Notes: generated by a model from the letters alone, not told the origin. Counted from the first letter of the stretch, positions 41,625-50,695 are shown. The stretch: 64,000 nt of DNA from Kribbella sindirgiensis (GCF_004331435.1 NZ_SJKA01000002.1:186001-250000); one strand, 5' to 3'. Numbers and translations: made by a program.

Positions 41625-43829
41625 TCAGCCGACGGGGGTCAGTTCGCGTTCCTCCTCGGGGGCGGGTGGGGTTGGGGTGGCGTGTTTGGCGGTTTTGCCG
41701 CGGAGCCACTTCGGGGCCCACCAGTTGGCGTCGCCCAGGAGGGTCATGATGCTGGGGAGGACGACGGCGCGGATGATCGTGGCGTCGATCAGGATCGCGA
41801 CCGCCAGGCCGACGCCCAGCTGCTTCATGTCCAGGGTGCTCAGAGTGGCGAAGACCGCGAAGACGCCGATCATCACCGCCGCCGCGCTGGTCACCACGCC
41901 GGCCGAGCCGGTGATGCCTTCGGCCACCGCCTGCTTGGTCGGTACGCCCCGCAGGACCGCCTCACGGATCCGGCTCACCACGAACACGTGGTAGTCCATC
42001 GACAGGCCGAACAGCACCACGAAGAGGAACAGTGGCAGCCAACTGACGACCGCGCCGTTCGACCGGAAGTCCAGCAGGCCTTCGGCCCAGGTGTTCTGGA
42101 AGACCGCGGTGACGACGCCGTACGCCGCACCCGCGCTCAGCAAGTTGAGCCCGATCGCCGTGATCGCGACGACCACCGACCGGAACGTCACCATCATCAC
42201 GATCATCGTCAGCAGCAGCACGAACCCGATCACCAGCGGCAGCTTGTCCCGCGTGTGGGCCGCGTAGTCGACGTCCGCGGCCACGAACCCACCGACCGCG
42301 TACTCGACTCCCGGCACCTTGCCGACCGTCTCCGGCATCAGCTCCTTGCGCAGCTTGGACAGCGAGTCCCGTGCCTGGTCGCTACCGCCCTCGTACGGCG
42401 TGGCGACCTCGAGCGTCGCGACCGTGCCGTCCTTGGAGAACCGCGGCTGCTCGAGACCGTCCGATGCGTAGAGGCTGTCGCCCTTGGTCCGCTGCATCAG
42501 CTCGGCCAACGCGGCCTTCACCGCGGGCTGCTGATTCGCAGGCGCCCGTACGGCGACCTCGTGGCTCGTGCCCGTGCTGGGGAACGCGGCCGTCAGCCGG
42601 TCGTACGCCTTCATCACCGAGGTCGTCCGCGGCAGATCCTCCGTCCCCGGGAACTTCAGCGTCATCCCCAGCGCCGGCGACGCGACCGCGAGCAGTGCGG
42701 TGACGGCGACCAGCAGCGTCGCGATCGGGTGCTTCAGGGCCGGCTTGAGGACCATCGGCCAGAACCGCGGCTCCTTGTTGCCCGCCGTCAGCCGCCAGAC
42801 CAGCGGGATCCGCGGCTTGTCCACCCAGCGCCCGAGCTTCGCCAGCACGGCCGGCAGCACGGTCAGCGAACCGACGACGGCCACCGCGACGACCAGGATC
42901 GAGCCGACCGCGAAGGAGGAGAACACCGCGTCGCGGGCCAGGAACAGACCCGCCATCGAGATGATGACCGCCGTACCCGAGACGACGACCGCGTGCCCCG
43001 AGGTCGCCGCCGCGATCTCGACCGCGTCGACATGGCCGCGGCCTTTGGCGCGTTCCTCCCGTTCGCGGCGCAGGTAGAACAGCGAGTAGTCGACGCCGAC
43101 CGCCATACCGATCAGCAGGATCACGCTGTTGACCGCGTCCACCGCCGGGACCAACTGCGAAGCCGCTGCCGACAAGCCGATCGCGGCAGCCACCGCGGAC
43201 AGCGCGAGCACCAGCGGGACGGACGCGGCGATCAGCGCACCGAACGCGATCAAGAGGATCGCGAGCGTCACAGGCAGGCTGAACATCTCGGCCCGCTTGA
43301 AGTCCTTGCCCAGCGTCTCGTTGAGCGCCTTGCCGATCGACAGCCCGCCGACCTCTTCGATCCGCAGGTCCGGGTACTGCTGCTGGACCTTGGCGGTCGT
43401 GTCGAGCAGCGGCTGGACCCTGGCGTCGTCGTCCGAGCCCTCCGGCACGTCCTTCATCGTCACCCGGACGATCACCGCGTCGTTCTTCGGCGACGGCATC
43501 GGCTGTCCGACCTCCGCGACCCCACCGAGGGCGCGCATCTGCTGGATCACCACCGCCGCCGCCTGGTTCGCCGCCGTGTGGTCGAGTTGTCCGGACGGCG
43601 CCGTGATCAGGACGCTCTCGACGTCCGGGTCGTCGAAGTTGCCGGACTTGACGATGTTGTCCGCCCGGGTCACCTCACCGATGTCACCCTCGTTCTTCGA
43701 CTCCTTGGTCCCGGTCACCTGCCCGAGCGCGAAACAGGCGATCACGACGACAACCCACATCGCGATCGCCCGCCACGGATGGGTAGCGCTCCAGCGCGCC
43801 GCCCGTACCGTGATCTGTCCCCTGGCCAT
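41625..43829 (-). CDS. MMPL-family RND transporter
   Basis: This 734-residue protein has the MMPL layout: TM1 at 18-37 (AIAMWVVVVIACFALGQVTG), a periplasmic domain, five helices, a second such set (two RND repeats), with GMAVGVDYSLFYLRREREER in the first and LFGLSMDYHVFVVSRIREAV in the second as the GxxxDY motifs. Likely an exporter of lipids or antibiotics. ATG 43829 is chosen. No regulator gene lies beside it. The 546 bp upstream carry repeats. Confidence 0.92.
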   Translation of the reverse strand: MARGQITVRAARWSATHPWRAIAMWVVVVIACFALGQVTGTKESKNEGDIGEVTRADNIVKSGNFDDPDVESVLITAPSGQLDHTAANQAAAVVIQQMRALGGVAEVGQPMPSPKNDAVIVRVTMKDVPEGSDDDARVQPLLDTTAKVQQQYPDLRIEEVGGLSIGKALNETLGKDFKRAEMFSLPVTLAILLIAFGALIAASVPLVLALSAVAAAIGLSAAASQLVPAVDAVNSVILLIGMAVGVDYSLFYLRREREERAKGRGHVDAVEIAAATSGHAVVVSGTAVIISMAGLFLARDAVFSSFAVGSILVVAVAVVGSLTVLPAVLAKLGRWVDKPRIPLVWRLTAGNKEPRFWPMVLKPALKHPIATLLVAVTALLAVASPALGMTLKFPGTEDLPRTTSVMKAYDRLTAAFPSTGTSHEVAVRAPANQQPAVKAALAELMQRTKGDSLYASDGLEQPRFSKDGTVATLEVATPYEGGSDQARDSLSKLRKELMPETVGKVPGVEYAVGGFVAADVDYAAHTRDKLPLVIGFVLLLTMIVMMVTFRSVVVAITAIGLNLLSAGAAYGVVTAVFQNTWAEGLLDFRSNGAVVSWLPLFLFVVLFGLSMDYHVFVVSRIREAVLRGVPTKQAVAEGITGSAGVVTSAAAVMIGVFAVFATLSTLDMKQLGVGLAVAILIDATIIRAVVLPSIMTLLGDANWWAPKWLRGKTAKHATPTPPAPEEERELTPVG

Positions 43830-43985
43830 ACGTTCCCTGCCCCTCTGCGCACCCACCGGCGCCCCACCCAGCGCTCCCTGGCGTGGCGCTGGCTACGGGA
43901 AGAAGCCTGGCTGCCGCAGGCCGGTCGCGACCATGCAGGAAACCCCCGAGGTCCCCCTGGGGCAGACCCCACCCCACCCTTTCTC

Positions 43986-44373
43986 GTACGCCGTACGCAC
44001 CCCGGCCCACCCCACCCCACTTTGAGCACCGACCAACCGTTCCCGACCACCGCGAACGGTCGGCCCGTGCCCAAAGTCGACCAAACGCGCAAGCAAGCGG
44101 CGGGGGCCCCAACTTTGTGCATGACATCCGTACGCGACACGCCGCCCCAGTGCGGACTGGGTGCACAAAGTCGAACGAAGCGCGGGCGGAGCCGAGGTGG
44201 GCAGTACGCCGTACGCGCGACCGACCGCCCCTCCCCCGACTCCACGGCCCAACCTTGAGCACCGGCCAACCGTTTCCGGCCGGCGCGAACGGTTGGCCGG
44301 TGCTCAAAGTCGAACGAACGCGCGGGCAGCCAGGTGGTGGGCGGCTGGCTCGACTTTGTGCATGGGGGTGGGG
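43986..44373. repeat. Diverged tandem repeat unit with long inverted repeats
   Basis: The gap 43830-44374 contains two copies of a unit about 220-240 bp long. Matching landmarks are GTACGCCGTACGC (43986 and 44204), TTGAGCACCG (44022 and 44255) and ACTTTGTGCATG (44112 and 44353). Copy two has a perfect 20-bp stem (44255-44274 with 44288-44307). Copy one has the corresponding imperfect stem (44020-44042 with 44054-44076) and an ACTTTGTGCA/TGCACAAAGT pair (44112/44162). No coding sequence. Confidence 0.8.
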
Positions 44374-44374
44374 G

Positions 44375-44911
44375 TCAGAAGTCGTCGAGGTCGAGGGACG
44401 ACGCTGCGGAGACGCCCTCCAGGTACCCCTCGGCGCGCTCAGCCTTCGGGTAGCGGTGGACGAGGTCCCAGAAGGTCGCGTTGTGGGTCGGCTCGATCAG
44501 ATGGGCGAGCTCGTGGACCAGGACGTAGTCGACGACCCAGGCCGGCATCGACTGCAGACGGGTCGACAACCGGATCGATCGGTCCGCCGGAGTACAGGAT
44601 CCCCACCGTCTGTTTTGGTTCGAAACCCACCTCACCGACGCAGGTTCGGGCACTTCCGGGAGGTGGCGACACGCGAGTTCGTGTGCTCTGGCCAACAATT
44701 TTTCGTCCGACACGCGCGATCGGCTGCGCTGCTTCTCGAGTCGCGCCAGCATGGTCTCGACCCAGCGCGCCTCCTCGGCGGCGGACAGCCGGTCGGGCAT
44801 CAGCACGACCACCCGGTCGCCGTCCCGGTACGCGCTGACCGTGCGCTTGCGGCGCTTGCTGCGACGGATGTCCACGTGAGGCGGGATCGGGCGCAGTGGA
44901 GAGTCGGCCAT
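44375..44911 (-). CDS. YgjP-like metallopeptidase (DUF45)
   Basis: This 178-residue protein has the DUF45 signature: NRRWGSC (100-106), YVLVHELAHLIEPTHNATFW with zinc motif HELAH (133-137) and third ligand His143. The C-terminal end is acidic. It is a presumed zinc protease; substrate unknown. It lies in the actinobacterial group that includes the ABC1 kinase and whiB7 further on. Its upstream gap holds a large hairpin. Confidence 0.9.
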   Translation of the reverse strand: MADSPLRPIPPHVDIRRSKRRKRTVSAYRDGDRVVVLMPDRLSAAEEARWVETMLARLEKQRSRSRVSDEKLLARAHELACRHLPEVPEPASVRWVSNQNRRWGSCTPADRSIRLSTRLQSMPAWVVDYVLVHELAHLIEPTHNATFWDLVHRYPKAERAEGYLEGVSAASSLDLDDF

Positions 44912-45084
44912 GGCTCAAAAATGTACCCCCCGAATCCGACAACTTTCTTCGGTCCACATCCTGTGCATCGACGTTTCCGCAGGTCAGACGCCAGATCTTG
45001 ACCCCTGCGACTCTGGTTGTTCACATCCTGTTCCCCCGCCCGTCCACAGTGCCCGGCGGCGCGTCCCACAGGTTGCGCACAGAG

Positions 45085-45226
45085 TTATCCACAGGGGTGG
45101 ACAACCCGGGCTTGCCACCGCCGCCGGTACCTCCTAGCGTCATCGGCAACAGGCTCCCGGACCGCCTCCGGGGCCGCTCGGAGGGGAAGCCGAGTGGTCG
45201 CGGAGGCGGATCACCGGGAGCCTGTT
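45085..45226. other. Gap with perfect DnaA-box-like site and three-tier hairpin
   Basis: The 523-bp gap 44912-45434 contains TTATCCACA at 45085-45093. From 45148 to 45226 a nested hairpin forms: AACAGGCTCCCGG/CCGGGAGCCTGTT (outer, 13 bp), CCGCCTCCG/CGGAGGCGG (middle, 9 bp) and CCGCTCGG/CCGAGTGG (inner, 8 bp with one G-T). No coding evidence. Confidence 0.7.
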
Positions 45227-45434
45227 CCGCGCCGGCGAAAGTTTCGGTAAGGGCTTTCCTCGGGGGAATCACGCGGCACGCGGACCAGCAGGTGCGCTTG
45301 AGCCAGCGCCAGGAGGCCGTAGGGTGAATCCCGACTGGGCCGAACGGCCTACGGCAGGACGGTCTGCCGTTAGCATCCAACGACTGCCCGGGGCGAGACC
45401 CCGGGCTGGAATTCAGAGCAAGGAGAGGGCCCTC

Positions 45435-45593
45435 ATGGCAGAGACCTGGAGCGGCGAGTTTTACTGCGTCAAGTGCAAGGCCAAGCGCACCGCCGACGGC
45501 GAGGTCAAGGTCAACGACAAGGGCACGCGCATGGCGAAGGCCAAGTGCCCCGAGTGCGGTACGAACCTGAACCGGATCCTCGGCAAGGCCTGA
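45435..45593 (+). CDS. Small zinc-ribbon protein (DUF5679)
   Basis: This 52-residue protein has CVKC (11-14) and CPEC (38-41), with the family blocks FYCVKCKAKR, VNDKGTRMAKAKCP and NLNRILGKA. DUF5679 zinc ribbons are conserved in actinobacteria; DNA- or RNA-binding is presumed. AGGAGAGGG precedes the ATG. An 18-bp terminator follows. Confidence 0.9.
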   Translation: MAETWSGEFYCVKCKAKRTADGEVKVNDKGTRMAKAKCPECGTNLNRILGKA

Positions 45594-45616
45594 CGCACCA
45601 GCACCAAGTCGTCGTA

Positions 45617-45657
45617 GAGGCGGTGTCCGGCACGTTGCGCGTGCCGGACACCGCCTC
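45617..45657. terminator. 18-bp perfect terminator
   Basis: GAGGCGGTGTCCGGCACG (45617-45634) pairs completely with 45640-45657 over TTGCG. It separates DUF5679 from the ABC1 kinase gene. Confidence 0.85.
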
Positions 45658-45686
45658 TCGTCGTACCCGGAGTCGGAGCAGCTTGG

Positions 45687-47021
45687 GTGACCGGACAGAA
45701 TGGGATTGTGTCGGACCTTCCTCGTAAGGCGCTGAGCCGGACCGCGAAACTTGCCAGCCTGCCGCTCGGTGCCGCCGGGCGGGCGACGGTCGGCCTGGGC
45801 AAGCGCATCGGCGGCGCGCCCGCCGAGGCCGTGTACGCCGAGTTCCAGCGCCGGACCGCCGACCAGTTGTTCGCCGTCCTGGGCGAGCTCAAGGGCGGCG
45901 CGATGAAGTTCGGGCAGATGCTCAGCCTGATGGAGTCCGCGATGCCGGAGGAGCTCGCGGCGCCGTACCGGGCGACCCTGACCAAGCTGCAGGACTCCGC
46001 CCCGCCGATGCCGGCCTCGACTGTGGACACGATCCTGAGCCGGGAGCTCGGCAAGCGCTGGCGGGACCGTTTCGACGAGTTCGGCGAGGTGCCCGCGGCC
46101 GCGGCGTCGATCGGCCAGGTACACCGCGGACGGCTGAAGGACGGTCGTGAGGTCGCGGTCAAGCTGCAGTACCCGGGCGCCGCGGAGGCCCTGCGCGCCG
46201 ACCTGCGCCAGTTGGGCCGGTTCGGGCGGACGATCGGGACCCTGATCCCCGGCCTGGACGTGAAGCCGCTGATCGCCGAGCTCCAGGAGCGGATCGGCGA
46301 GGAGCTCGACTACGACCGCGAGGCGCAGGCCCAGCAACAGTACGCCGACGCGTTCAAGGACCACCCGGAGTTCGTGGTCCCGCGGGTCGTCAAGCACTCC
46401 CCCGCGGTGATCGTGTCCGAGTGGATCGAGGGCCGCCCGCTGTCGTCGTACATCACCGACGGCACGCCCGAGGAGCGGGACGCGATCGGGCTGAAGTACG
46501 TCCGGTTCATGTTCAGCGGGCCGAAGTACGCCGGTCTGCTGCACTCCGACCCGCATCCGGGCAACTTCCGCGTGCTGCCCGACGGCCGGCTCGGTGTCGT
46601 CGACTTCGGGCTCTGCGCACGGCTCCCGGACGGCCTGCCGCCGGCGATCGGGCGGCTGCTGCGGATCTCGCTGAAAGGTGACGGCCTCGCGGTCCGCGAC
46701 GGGCTCAAGGCCGAGGGCTTCATCAAGCCGCGGATGGAGATCGACCCGGATCAGCTGATGGACTACCTCGCGCCGTTCGCGGAGCCGGCCCGCGAGGAGA
46801 CCTTCCAGTTCAGCCGGGACTGGATGCGCGCGCAGGCGAACCGGACCGGCGACTTCCGGTCCCCCAACGCGTCGCTCGCCCTGCGCCTCAACATGCCGCC
46901 GTCGTACCTGCTGATCCACCGTGTCTGGATCGGCGGCATGGCCGTCCTGTCCCAGCTCGAGGCCGAGGCGCCGTTCCGTTCGGTCCTGGAGGAGCTGCTG
47001 CCCGGGTTCAGCGACGACTGA
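45687..47021 (+). CDS. ABC1/AarF (UbiB-type) atypical kinase
   Basis: This 444-residue protein has the ABC1 signature KGGAMKFGQML (KFGQ at 74-77), ASIGQVHRGRLKDGREVAVK (ATP lysine), LHSDPHPGNFRV and GVVDFGLCARL (the HPGN and DFG motifs). Family members support ubiquinone or isoprenoid metabolism. The start could be GTG 45687 or 45708. In mycobacteria a member lies beside whiB7 (Rv3197), matching this location. It ends 14 bp past the convergent MFS stop. Confidence 0.92.
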   Translation: MTGQNGIVSDLPRKALSRTAKLASLPLGAAGRATVGLGKRIGGAPAEAVYAEFQRRTADQLFAVLGELKGGAMKFGQMLSLMESAMPEELAAPYRATLTKLQDSAPPMPASTVDTILSRELGKRWRDRFDEFGEVPAAAASIGQVHRGRLKDGREVAVKLQYPGAAEALRADLRQLGRFGRTIGTLIPGLDVKPLIAELQERIGEELDYDREAQAQQQYADAFKDHPEFVVPRVVKHSPAVIVSEWIEGRPLSSYITDGTPEERDAIGLKYVRFMFSGPKYAGLLHSDPHPGNFRVLPDGRLGVVDFGLCARLPDGLPPAIGRLLRISLKGDGLAVRDGLKAEGFIKPRMEIDPDQLMDYLAPFAEPAREETFQFSRDWMRAQANRTGDFRSPNASLALRLNMPPSYLLIHRVWIGGMAVLSQLEAEAPFRSVLEELLPGFSDD

Positions 47022-48480
47022 GCGCGGGCAGCGCGCGCAGGGTGACCGCCAGCAGGATCGCCTTCGCGGCCAGCGCCACCGCGGTGATCGCGGCGGCCAC
47101 GTGGAGCCCCGAGGTGAAGGCGTCGCGGGCCTGCTCCAGTACGTCGGCCGGTGCGCCCTGGCTGACCGCTTCGCCCAGCGAGTTGCCGCCTTGACCGTCG
47201 GTACGGCTGCGGTAGACGGCGGTGACCACGCTGCCGAGGACGGCGATGCCGAGGGAGTACCCGAACTCGTTACCGGTCTGGGTCAGTGCACCGGCGGAGC
47301 CTGCCTTCTCAGGCGGGACCGAGCCGATCACCAGGTTCGTCCCGAGAATGACCAGCGCGCCCGGCCCGACGCACTGCACCGCGAAGGCGATCACCAGCAC
47401 TGTGGTCGACGTGGTCAGGGTGACCATGGCCATCCCGGCCACTGCGAAGGCGACACCGGCCGGAATCAGGATGCCCGGGCGGATCCGCTGCGCCAGCCGC
47501 GGCGCGAGCTGGAAACCGATCGTCGACGTGATCATGCCCGGGACCAGCGCCAGACCGGCGTCGAGCGGGCTCATCCCCTTGACGAGCTGGAAGTACTGCG
47601 CGATGAAGACCATCACGCCGCCGGACAGCATCGAGTACGCCGTCATGCTGCCGAGCGTGACGCTGAACGTCCGCCGGGTGAACAACCGCACGTCCACCAG
47701 CGGGTCGTCGAGCCGCCGCTGACGCCGTACGAAGATCAAGCCGAAGGCACCGCCGACCAGCAGGGCCCCGATGGACTGGGCGCCGGCGCCGTGCGAGGCG
47801 AGGTGCTTCAGGCCGTGGATGGCCGGCAGGATCGCGGCCAACGAGAGCAGGACACTCGGTACGTCGATGCGCCCGGCCTGCTCGTTGCGGTACTCCGGGA
47901 GGATGAACGGCCCGACCGCGAGTAGAACCACCATCGCCGGGACCCCGATCAGGAAGGCCGAGCCCCACCAGAAGTGGTTGAGCAGCACGCCGCCCACGAT
48001 CGGTCCGACGATCGCGCCGACGGTGAAGCAGCCGCCCCAGACACCGAGCGCCGTGGCCCGCCGCCGCTCGTCCGGGAACAGCGTGGAGATCAGCGACAGC
48101 GTGCACGGTGCGATCGCTGCGCCGGCGATGCCCAGCACCGCGCGGGCGCCGATCAGCATGCCGGGAGTGACCGAGTACGCCGCGACGATCGAGGCGACCC
48201 CGAACACGGCCGCGGCGATCAGGAGCAGCCGGCGGCGCCCGAGGCGGTCCCCCAGGCTGCCCATCGTGATCATCAGGCCGGCGACCATGAACCCGTACAC
48301 GTCCAGGATCCACAGCTGCTGGCTGCTGGTGGCGCCGAGCGCCTCGGTGACCGCCGGCACGGCCAGCAGCATCACGAACAGGTCCAAGGACACGAGCAGC
48401 GAGGCGAGACACAGTACGCCCAGCGCGATCCACTGCCGCTTACCGGTGCCCACGGGGTCCGCCACGAGGCTGAAGGTCAT
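47008..48480 (-). CDS. DHA2-type (14-helix) MFS drug exporter
   Basis: This 490-residue protein has about 14 membrane helices. LDLFVMLLAVPAVTEALGAT, GSLGDRLGRRRLLL (motif A), GARAVLGIAGAAIAPCTLSL and MTSTIGFQLAPRL-like regions mark the EmrB/QacA family. Antibiotic or biocide export is likely. ATG 48480 follows AAAGGA at 9-nt spacing; a GTG at 48498 is the alternative. It converges with the ABC1 gene, overlapping by 14 bp. Confidence 0.9.
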   Translation of the reverse strand: MTFSLVADPVGTGKRQWIALGVLCLASLLVSLDLFVMLLAVPAVTEALGATSSQQLWILDVYGFMVAGLMITMGSLGDRLGRRRLLLIAAAVFGVASIVAAYSVTPGMLIGARAVLGIAGAAIAPCTLSLISTLFPDERRRATALGVWGGCFTVGAIVGPIVGGVLLNHFWWGSAFLIGVPAMVVLLAVGPFILPEYRNEQAGRIDVPSVLLSLAAILPAIHGLKHLASHGAGAQSIGALLVGGAFGLIFVRRQRRLDDPLVDVRLFTRRTFSVTLGSMTAYSMLSGGVMVFIAQYFQLVKGMSPLDAGLALVPGMITSTIGFQLAPRLAQRIRPGILIPAGVAFAVAGMAMVTLTTSTTVLVIAFAVQCVGPGALVILGTNLVIGSVPPEKAGSAGALTQTGNEFGYSLGIAVLGSVVTAVYRSRTDGQGGNSLGEAVSQGAPADVLEQARDAFTSGLHVAAAITAVALAAKAILLAVTLRALPALSRR

Positions 48481-48560
48481 GATCCGGGGTCCTTTCACAG
48501 GAGTGTTGTCACTCCTGCGTCGAGCGGATCACCCCGCGATCGACACCGGGTCCAAAAGTC

Positions 48561-49535
48561 TCACCAGAAGACCGAGTCGAGCTTCCCCTCGATGCTGCGG
48601 ACGTTCTCCCGGGCACACCGGTCGCAGTACAGCAGCTTGCGGCCGTCCTCGACCGAGGTCATCCAGGTCAGCGGCACGTCCTCGGACGCCGCCTGCTGGC
48701 CACACAACGCACAGGTAGCTCTGCTCACGCGGATCAGTGTCGCACCAGCGGCCTGCAGGAAGCGCCGTACCTCCGTCGTGAACGCTTCGGGAGCCTCGAT
48801 GTTGACCTCGTGGCCCACGCCGGGGAGCACCACGACCTCTGCGGCAGGAATCGCCGACCGGAGCGCTTGAGCAACCGTCCTGACCGGGGAGCGGTCGTCG
48901 TGCTCGCCCCAGAGCAGCAGCGTGGGGACTGCGATCGTGGGCAACACCGCGTTCAGGTCCGCCTCGGCGAACGCGGTCAGCATCGGCAGGAGCCCGCCCG
49001 GACGACTGTCGAGCATCATCGACCGCACCAGTTCCAGCGCCCCGTCCGGCGGCGTCCCGGCGAAGAAGGTGGGGAGATACGCGTCCATCCACTCAGCCGG
49101 CGGCCGCTCCGCCTCGGCCAGCACCCGCCGTACCCGGGCCTCGACTTCCTCGGGCGGCAGGGAGCCTTTCCAGCCTGCGTAGGCGCCGACCAGGATGAGC
49201 GACCGGACCAGCTCCGGGTGGCGCTGCCACACCGCGAGAGCGAGGCCGCCGCCCCACGAGATGCCGCACAGATGCGCTGCCTCGACGCCCAGCTCGGCGA
49301 TGAGAGCGGCCAGAGCGTCGGCGTAGTCGGCCATCGTCATCTCACGGGGAGGGTCGTCGGAGCCTCCGCAGCCTGGCGCGTCCCAGGCGATCACGTCGAA
49401 ACCGTCGCTCAGGCCGGCGAGCTGGGGTCCCCAGGCCCGGCCGTCACTCCACCCGCCGTGCAGGAACACCAGCGCGGGCCCGGCACCGGCCCGGTGGTAC
49501 GCCATCGTCCGGCCGTCGACCTCGACCAGCTTCAT
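48561..49535 (-). CDS. Alpha/beta hydrolase fused to a zinc-ribbon tail
   Basis: This is a 324-residue protein. Residues 1-260 form a classical alpha/beta hydrolase with FLHGGWSDGRAW (oxyanion), CGISWGGGLA (nucleophile Ser), the acid in WGEHDDRSPV and a His in LPGVGHEVNIEAPEAF. From residue 270 a different domain follows: CALCGQ ... YCDRCARENVRSIEGKLDS, a Cys4 zinc ribbon normally seen as a short separate actinobacterial protein. A GTG at 48728 could start that short protein. No stop separates the two, so either a fusion or two overlapping products. Confidence 0.82.
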   Translation of the reverse strand: MKLVEVDGRTMAYHRAGAGPALVFLHGGWSDGRAWGPQLAGLSDGFDVIAWDAPGCGGSDDPPREMTMADYADALAALIAELGVEAAHLCGISWGGGLALAVWQRHPELVRSLILVGAYAGWKGSLPPEEVEARVRRVLAEAERPPAEWMDAYLPTFFAGTPPDGALELVRSMMLDSRPGGLLPMLTAFAEADLNAVLPTIAVPTLLLWGEHDDRSPVRTVAQALRSAIPAAEVVVLPGVGHEVNIEAPEAFTTEVRRFLQAAGATLIRVSRATCALCGQQAASEDVPLTWMTSVEDGRKLLYCDRCARENVRSIEGKLDSVFW

Positions 49536-49564
49536 CGTTCCGACCTCCCCCTATGCTCCTCAGC

Positions 49565-50092
49565 ATGCGCTGGGTGATCCACGGTGAGGAAGAGGCTTGG
49601 GGGAATCGGTGGCTGAGCGTACGGCGCTTGGACGTCGAGCAACCCGACGGCGAGCGGTTCGACTACCACGCCGTACGCCTCAAGGACATCGCCGCCGCGG
49701 TCGTCACCCGGGACGAGTGCGTGCTGCTGATGTGGCGGCACCGGTTCCTGACCGACACCTGGGCGTGGGAGATCCCGATGGGGATCATCGAGGCCGGCGA
49801 GAGCCCGGAGGCTGCCGCGGCGCGGGAGCTCGAGGAGGAGACCGGGTGGCGGGCGGACGGCCTCAGCGAGCTCATCCGCTCGGAGCCGGCCGCCGGGATC
49901 ATGGACTCGCGGCATTTCGTGTACCGGGCGACCAGCGCTACGCGGATCGGTGAGCCGACGGAGCTGAACGAGTCGGACCGGATCGAGTGGATCCCGCTGG
50001 CCGACGTCCCCGGCATGATCGCCCGGCACGAGATCGTCAGCGGCATCACGCTGGTCGGTCTCCAGCAGTTGCTGTTGTCCGAACGTGGCTGA
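49565..50092 (+). CDS. Nudix hydrolase (ADP-ribose-pyrophosphatase-like)
   Basis: This 175-residue protein has the Nudix box MGIIEAGESPEAAAARELEE plus ETGW, preceded by WAWEIP as in ADP-ribose pyrophosphatases. ATG 49565 is chosen; an in-frame ATG at 49553 exists. It is divergent from the hydrolase gene at 49535. A strong terminator overlaps its stop codon. Confidence 0.88.
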   Translation: MRWVIHGEEEAWGNRWLSVRRLDVEQPDGERFDYHAVRLKDIAAAVVTRDECVLLMWRHRFLTDTWAWEIPMGIIEAGESPEAAAARELEEETGWRADGLSELIRSEPAAGIMDSRHFVYRATSATRIGEPTELNESDRIEWIPLADVPGMIARHEIVSGITLVGLQQLLLSERG

Positions 50093-50124
50093 GGGGCGGC
50101 ATCCCCTGTGGATGCCGCCCCTCA
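50090..50124. terminator. Terminator overlapping the Nudix stop
   Basis: TGAGGGGCGGCATCC (50090-50104) pairs with 50110-50124 over CCTGT, 15 bp perfect. It includes the TGA of the Nudix gene and serves the convergent small gene too. Confidence 0.85.
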
Positions 50125-50158
50125 GTGATTCAGCTGGTCAGGCTGTGGTTCTGGTGGA

Positions 50159-50344
50159 TCAGACGAGGCGGGCGAGTGCGAGGCGCGCGCGTGCGCTGGC
50201 CCTCTCAGCTCGCCGGCCGGCCCGCTCGGCCTGCTTCTGCGCCTTCTCGATCTGGTGAGCGAGGCGGAAGCGCCGGTTCTGCTCTGCGTCCTTCAGCAAG
50301 GAACGACAATGAGCACGGGCGAGATCTTCGTGAAGTAAATGCAT
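50159..50344 (-). CDS. Small charged helical protein
   Basis: This 61-residue protein is very basic and coiled-coil-like (HQIEKAQKQAERAGRRAERA). CAGGAG on the minus strand sets ATG 50344; an in-frame ATG at 50377 lies upstream. It lies next to whiB7. No family recognised. Confidence 0.6.
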   Translation of the reverse strand: MHLLHEDLARAHCRSLLKDAEQNRRFRLAHQIEKAQKQAERAGRRAERASARARLALARLV

Positions 50345-50407
50345 TTCGGTGCTCCTGGTGAAAGTCTGAGTGGTCACGTTGACTCGATTCGGATGGGTTG
50401 TAGTCGT

Positions 50408-50695
50408 TCAGGCGGCGGTTACGGTGTCACTCTTGCGGGGACGCCCACGGGGCCGCTTGCGCGGAACCACCACACCTTGGACGAACAGCTCGCCACCCCA
50501 CACTCCCCACGGCTCGGAACGCTCGAGCGCTCCGGCCAGGCACTCGGCCTTCAGCGGGCAGGTCGTGCAGAGAGACTTCGCGTACTCGACGTCCGCCGGC
50601 GATTCGGCGAAGAAGAGTTCTGGCGCGTAGGACCGACAGGGCAGGTCCTGCGACGTTGCGACCTCGGTGAAGACATCGAGGAAGCTCACGCTCAT
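50408..50695 (-). CDS. whiB7: WhiB7 transcription factor
   Basis: This 95-residue protein has the four iron-sulfur Cys (20, 43, 46, 52; CTTCPLKAEC), the GVWGG turn (64-68) and an AT-hook RGRPRK (83-88), the WhiB7 marker. WhiB7 binds the primary sigma factor and an AT-rich box upstream of -35, turning on resistance to ribosome-targeting antibiotics. GGGAGGTG precedes ATG 50695. It is preceded by a leader with a leader ORF and a terminator, and uvrD2 is adjacent as in mycobacteria (Rv3197A/Rv3198c). Confidence 0.95.
   Translation of the reverse strand: MSVSFLDVFTEVATSQDLPCRSYAPELFFAESPADVEYAKSLCTTCPLKAECLAGALERSEPWGVWGGELFVQGVVVPRKRPRGRPRKSDTVTAA

Noticed and set aside
41490..44258. A 922-codon open frame opposite the MMPL gene and the repeat region
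   Set aside because: Same artefact: highly Arg/Asp/His-rich, no domain, antisense to a conserved transporter.
45085..45093. A chromosomal origin suggested by the perfect DnaA box TTATCCACA
   Set aside because: Only one perfect box, and no dnaA, dnaN or cluster of boxes nearby.
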